A stretch of 64,000 nt of DNA from Zygnema cylindricum (lineage: Eukaryota > Streptophyta > Zygnematophyceae > Zygnematales > Zygnemataceae). Shown one piece after another: positions 63,752-64,000 of this stretch. How positions within the stretch are numbered: position 1 is the first letter of the stretch; every line of letters begins with the position of its first letter. The translations under genes were made by a program, and so were the position numbers. Under the pieces are notes generated by a model. That model saw nothing but the letters and a program-made list of their open reading frames with translations. It was not told where the DNA came from and ran no database searches. Location: the NCBI GenBank assembly GCA_037447655.1, contig JBBHKE010000883.1, positions 1-64,000 of the forward strand. The letters are read 5' to 3'.

Positions 63752-64000
63752 CGTTTCCAATTATTTTCTCGCATTTGACCTATGCATGAGCGCCTAGTTG
63801 ATACAATCTCACCGAGTATCTTGCTTTCCAATGTAGAATTCATGGGCACATTCACTATGGAAATCTATTCAGGGACAAAGTTAACAAGAACTCTAAAAAA
63901 ATCCTTACTTGTCGATATTACATTGGCCATTTACCATTGGTCGATCCTGTTCCCATATACAACAGGTCAAACAACCTCTAAGCAATCAAGACAGTCACAA

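Overview
The window is nuclear DNA from a photosynthetic eukaryote, most likely a streptophyte (land plant or charophyte-type alga). Genes are split by GT-AG introns. Two encode products typical of the green lineage: a BSD2-type Rubisco-assembly zinc-finger protein and a plastid-style riboflavin synthase. Intergenic and intronic DNA is AT-rich, with many polypyrimidine tracts and small inverted-repeat transposons. I could not fix the species. All exon models were built by eye from splice sites, reading phase and family similarity.

Layout. 1-4500: nested small DNA transposons and non-coding DNA. 5006-8782 (-): a five-exon TVP38/TMEM64 (VTT/DedA) membrane protein. 9418-16625 (+), divergent from it: a ten-exon gene for a 237-residue protein with one C-terminal membrane span, which I do not recognise. 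16.6-24.9 kb: a long AT microsatellite, decayed non-LTR-like retroelement pieces and MITEs. 24.9-37.3 kb: a large inverted duplication (arms about 4.1 kb, spacer about 4.25 kb). Each arm carries an apparently intact copy of an unrecognised five-exon membrane-protein gene ('gene X', 239 residues); the copies converge. The spacer holds a decayed Copia integrase fragment and two TIR elements.

36.6-49.4 kb: a direct segmental duplication joining the 5' flank of gene X to the 3' end of BSD2. Copy 2 (42729-49437) is stretched by a three-deep transposon nest and a further insertion. Copy 1 (36631-40399) carries another insertion and a dead copy of the last BSD2 exon. 49231-53946 (-): BSD2, four exons. 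55122-61656 (+): riboflavin synthase, ten exons, divergent from BSD2. 61.7-64 kb: transposon fragments.

Local transposon names: A, TIR like CACCGCCAATCGCTATTAG with TA target duplication (Stowaway-like in style); B, TIR like TAGTGTTGTGTATCGGC, with an 8-bp target duplication at B1 (hAT-like); C, TIR like GGGTAACATTCCATTAG with TTA duplication; D, TIR like GGGTATGTCCCCATGT with TTA/ATA duplication (C and D resemble PIF/Harbinger); E, about 100-150 bp fold-backs. Several insertions are confirmed by empty sites in the duplicated copies. The genes do not form a pathway cluster; BSD2 and riboflavin synthase are both expected to act in plastids.
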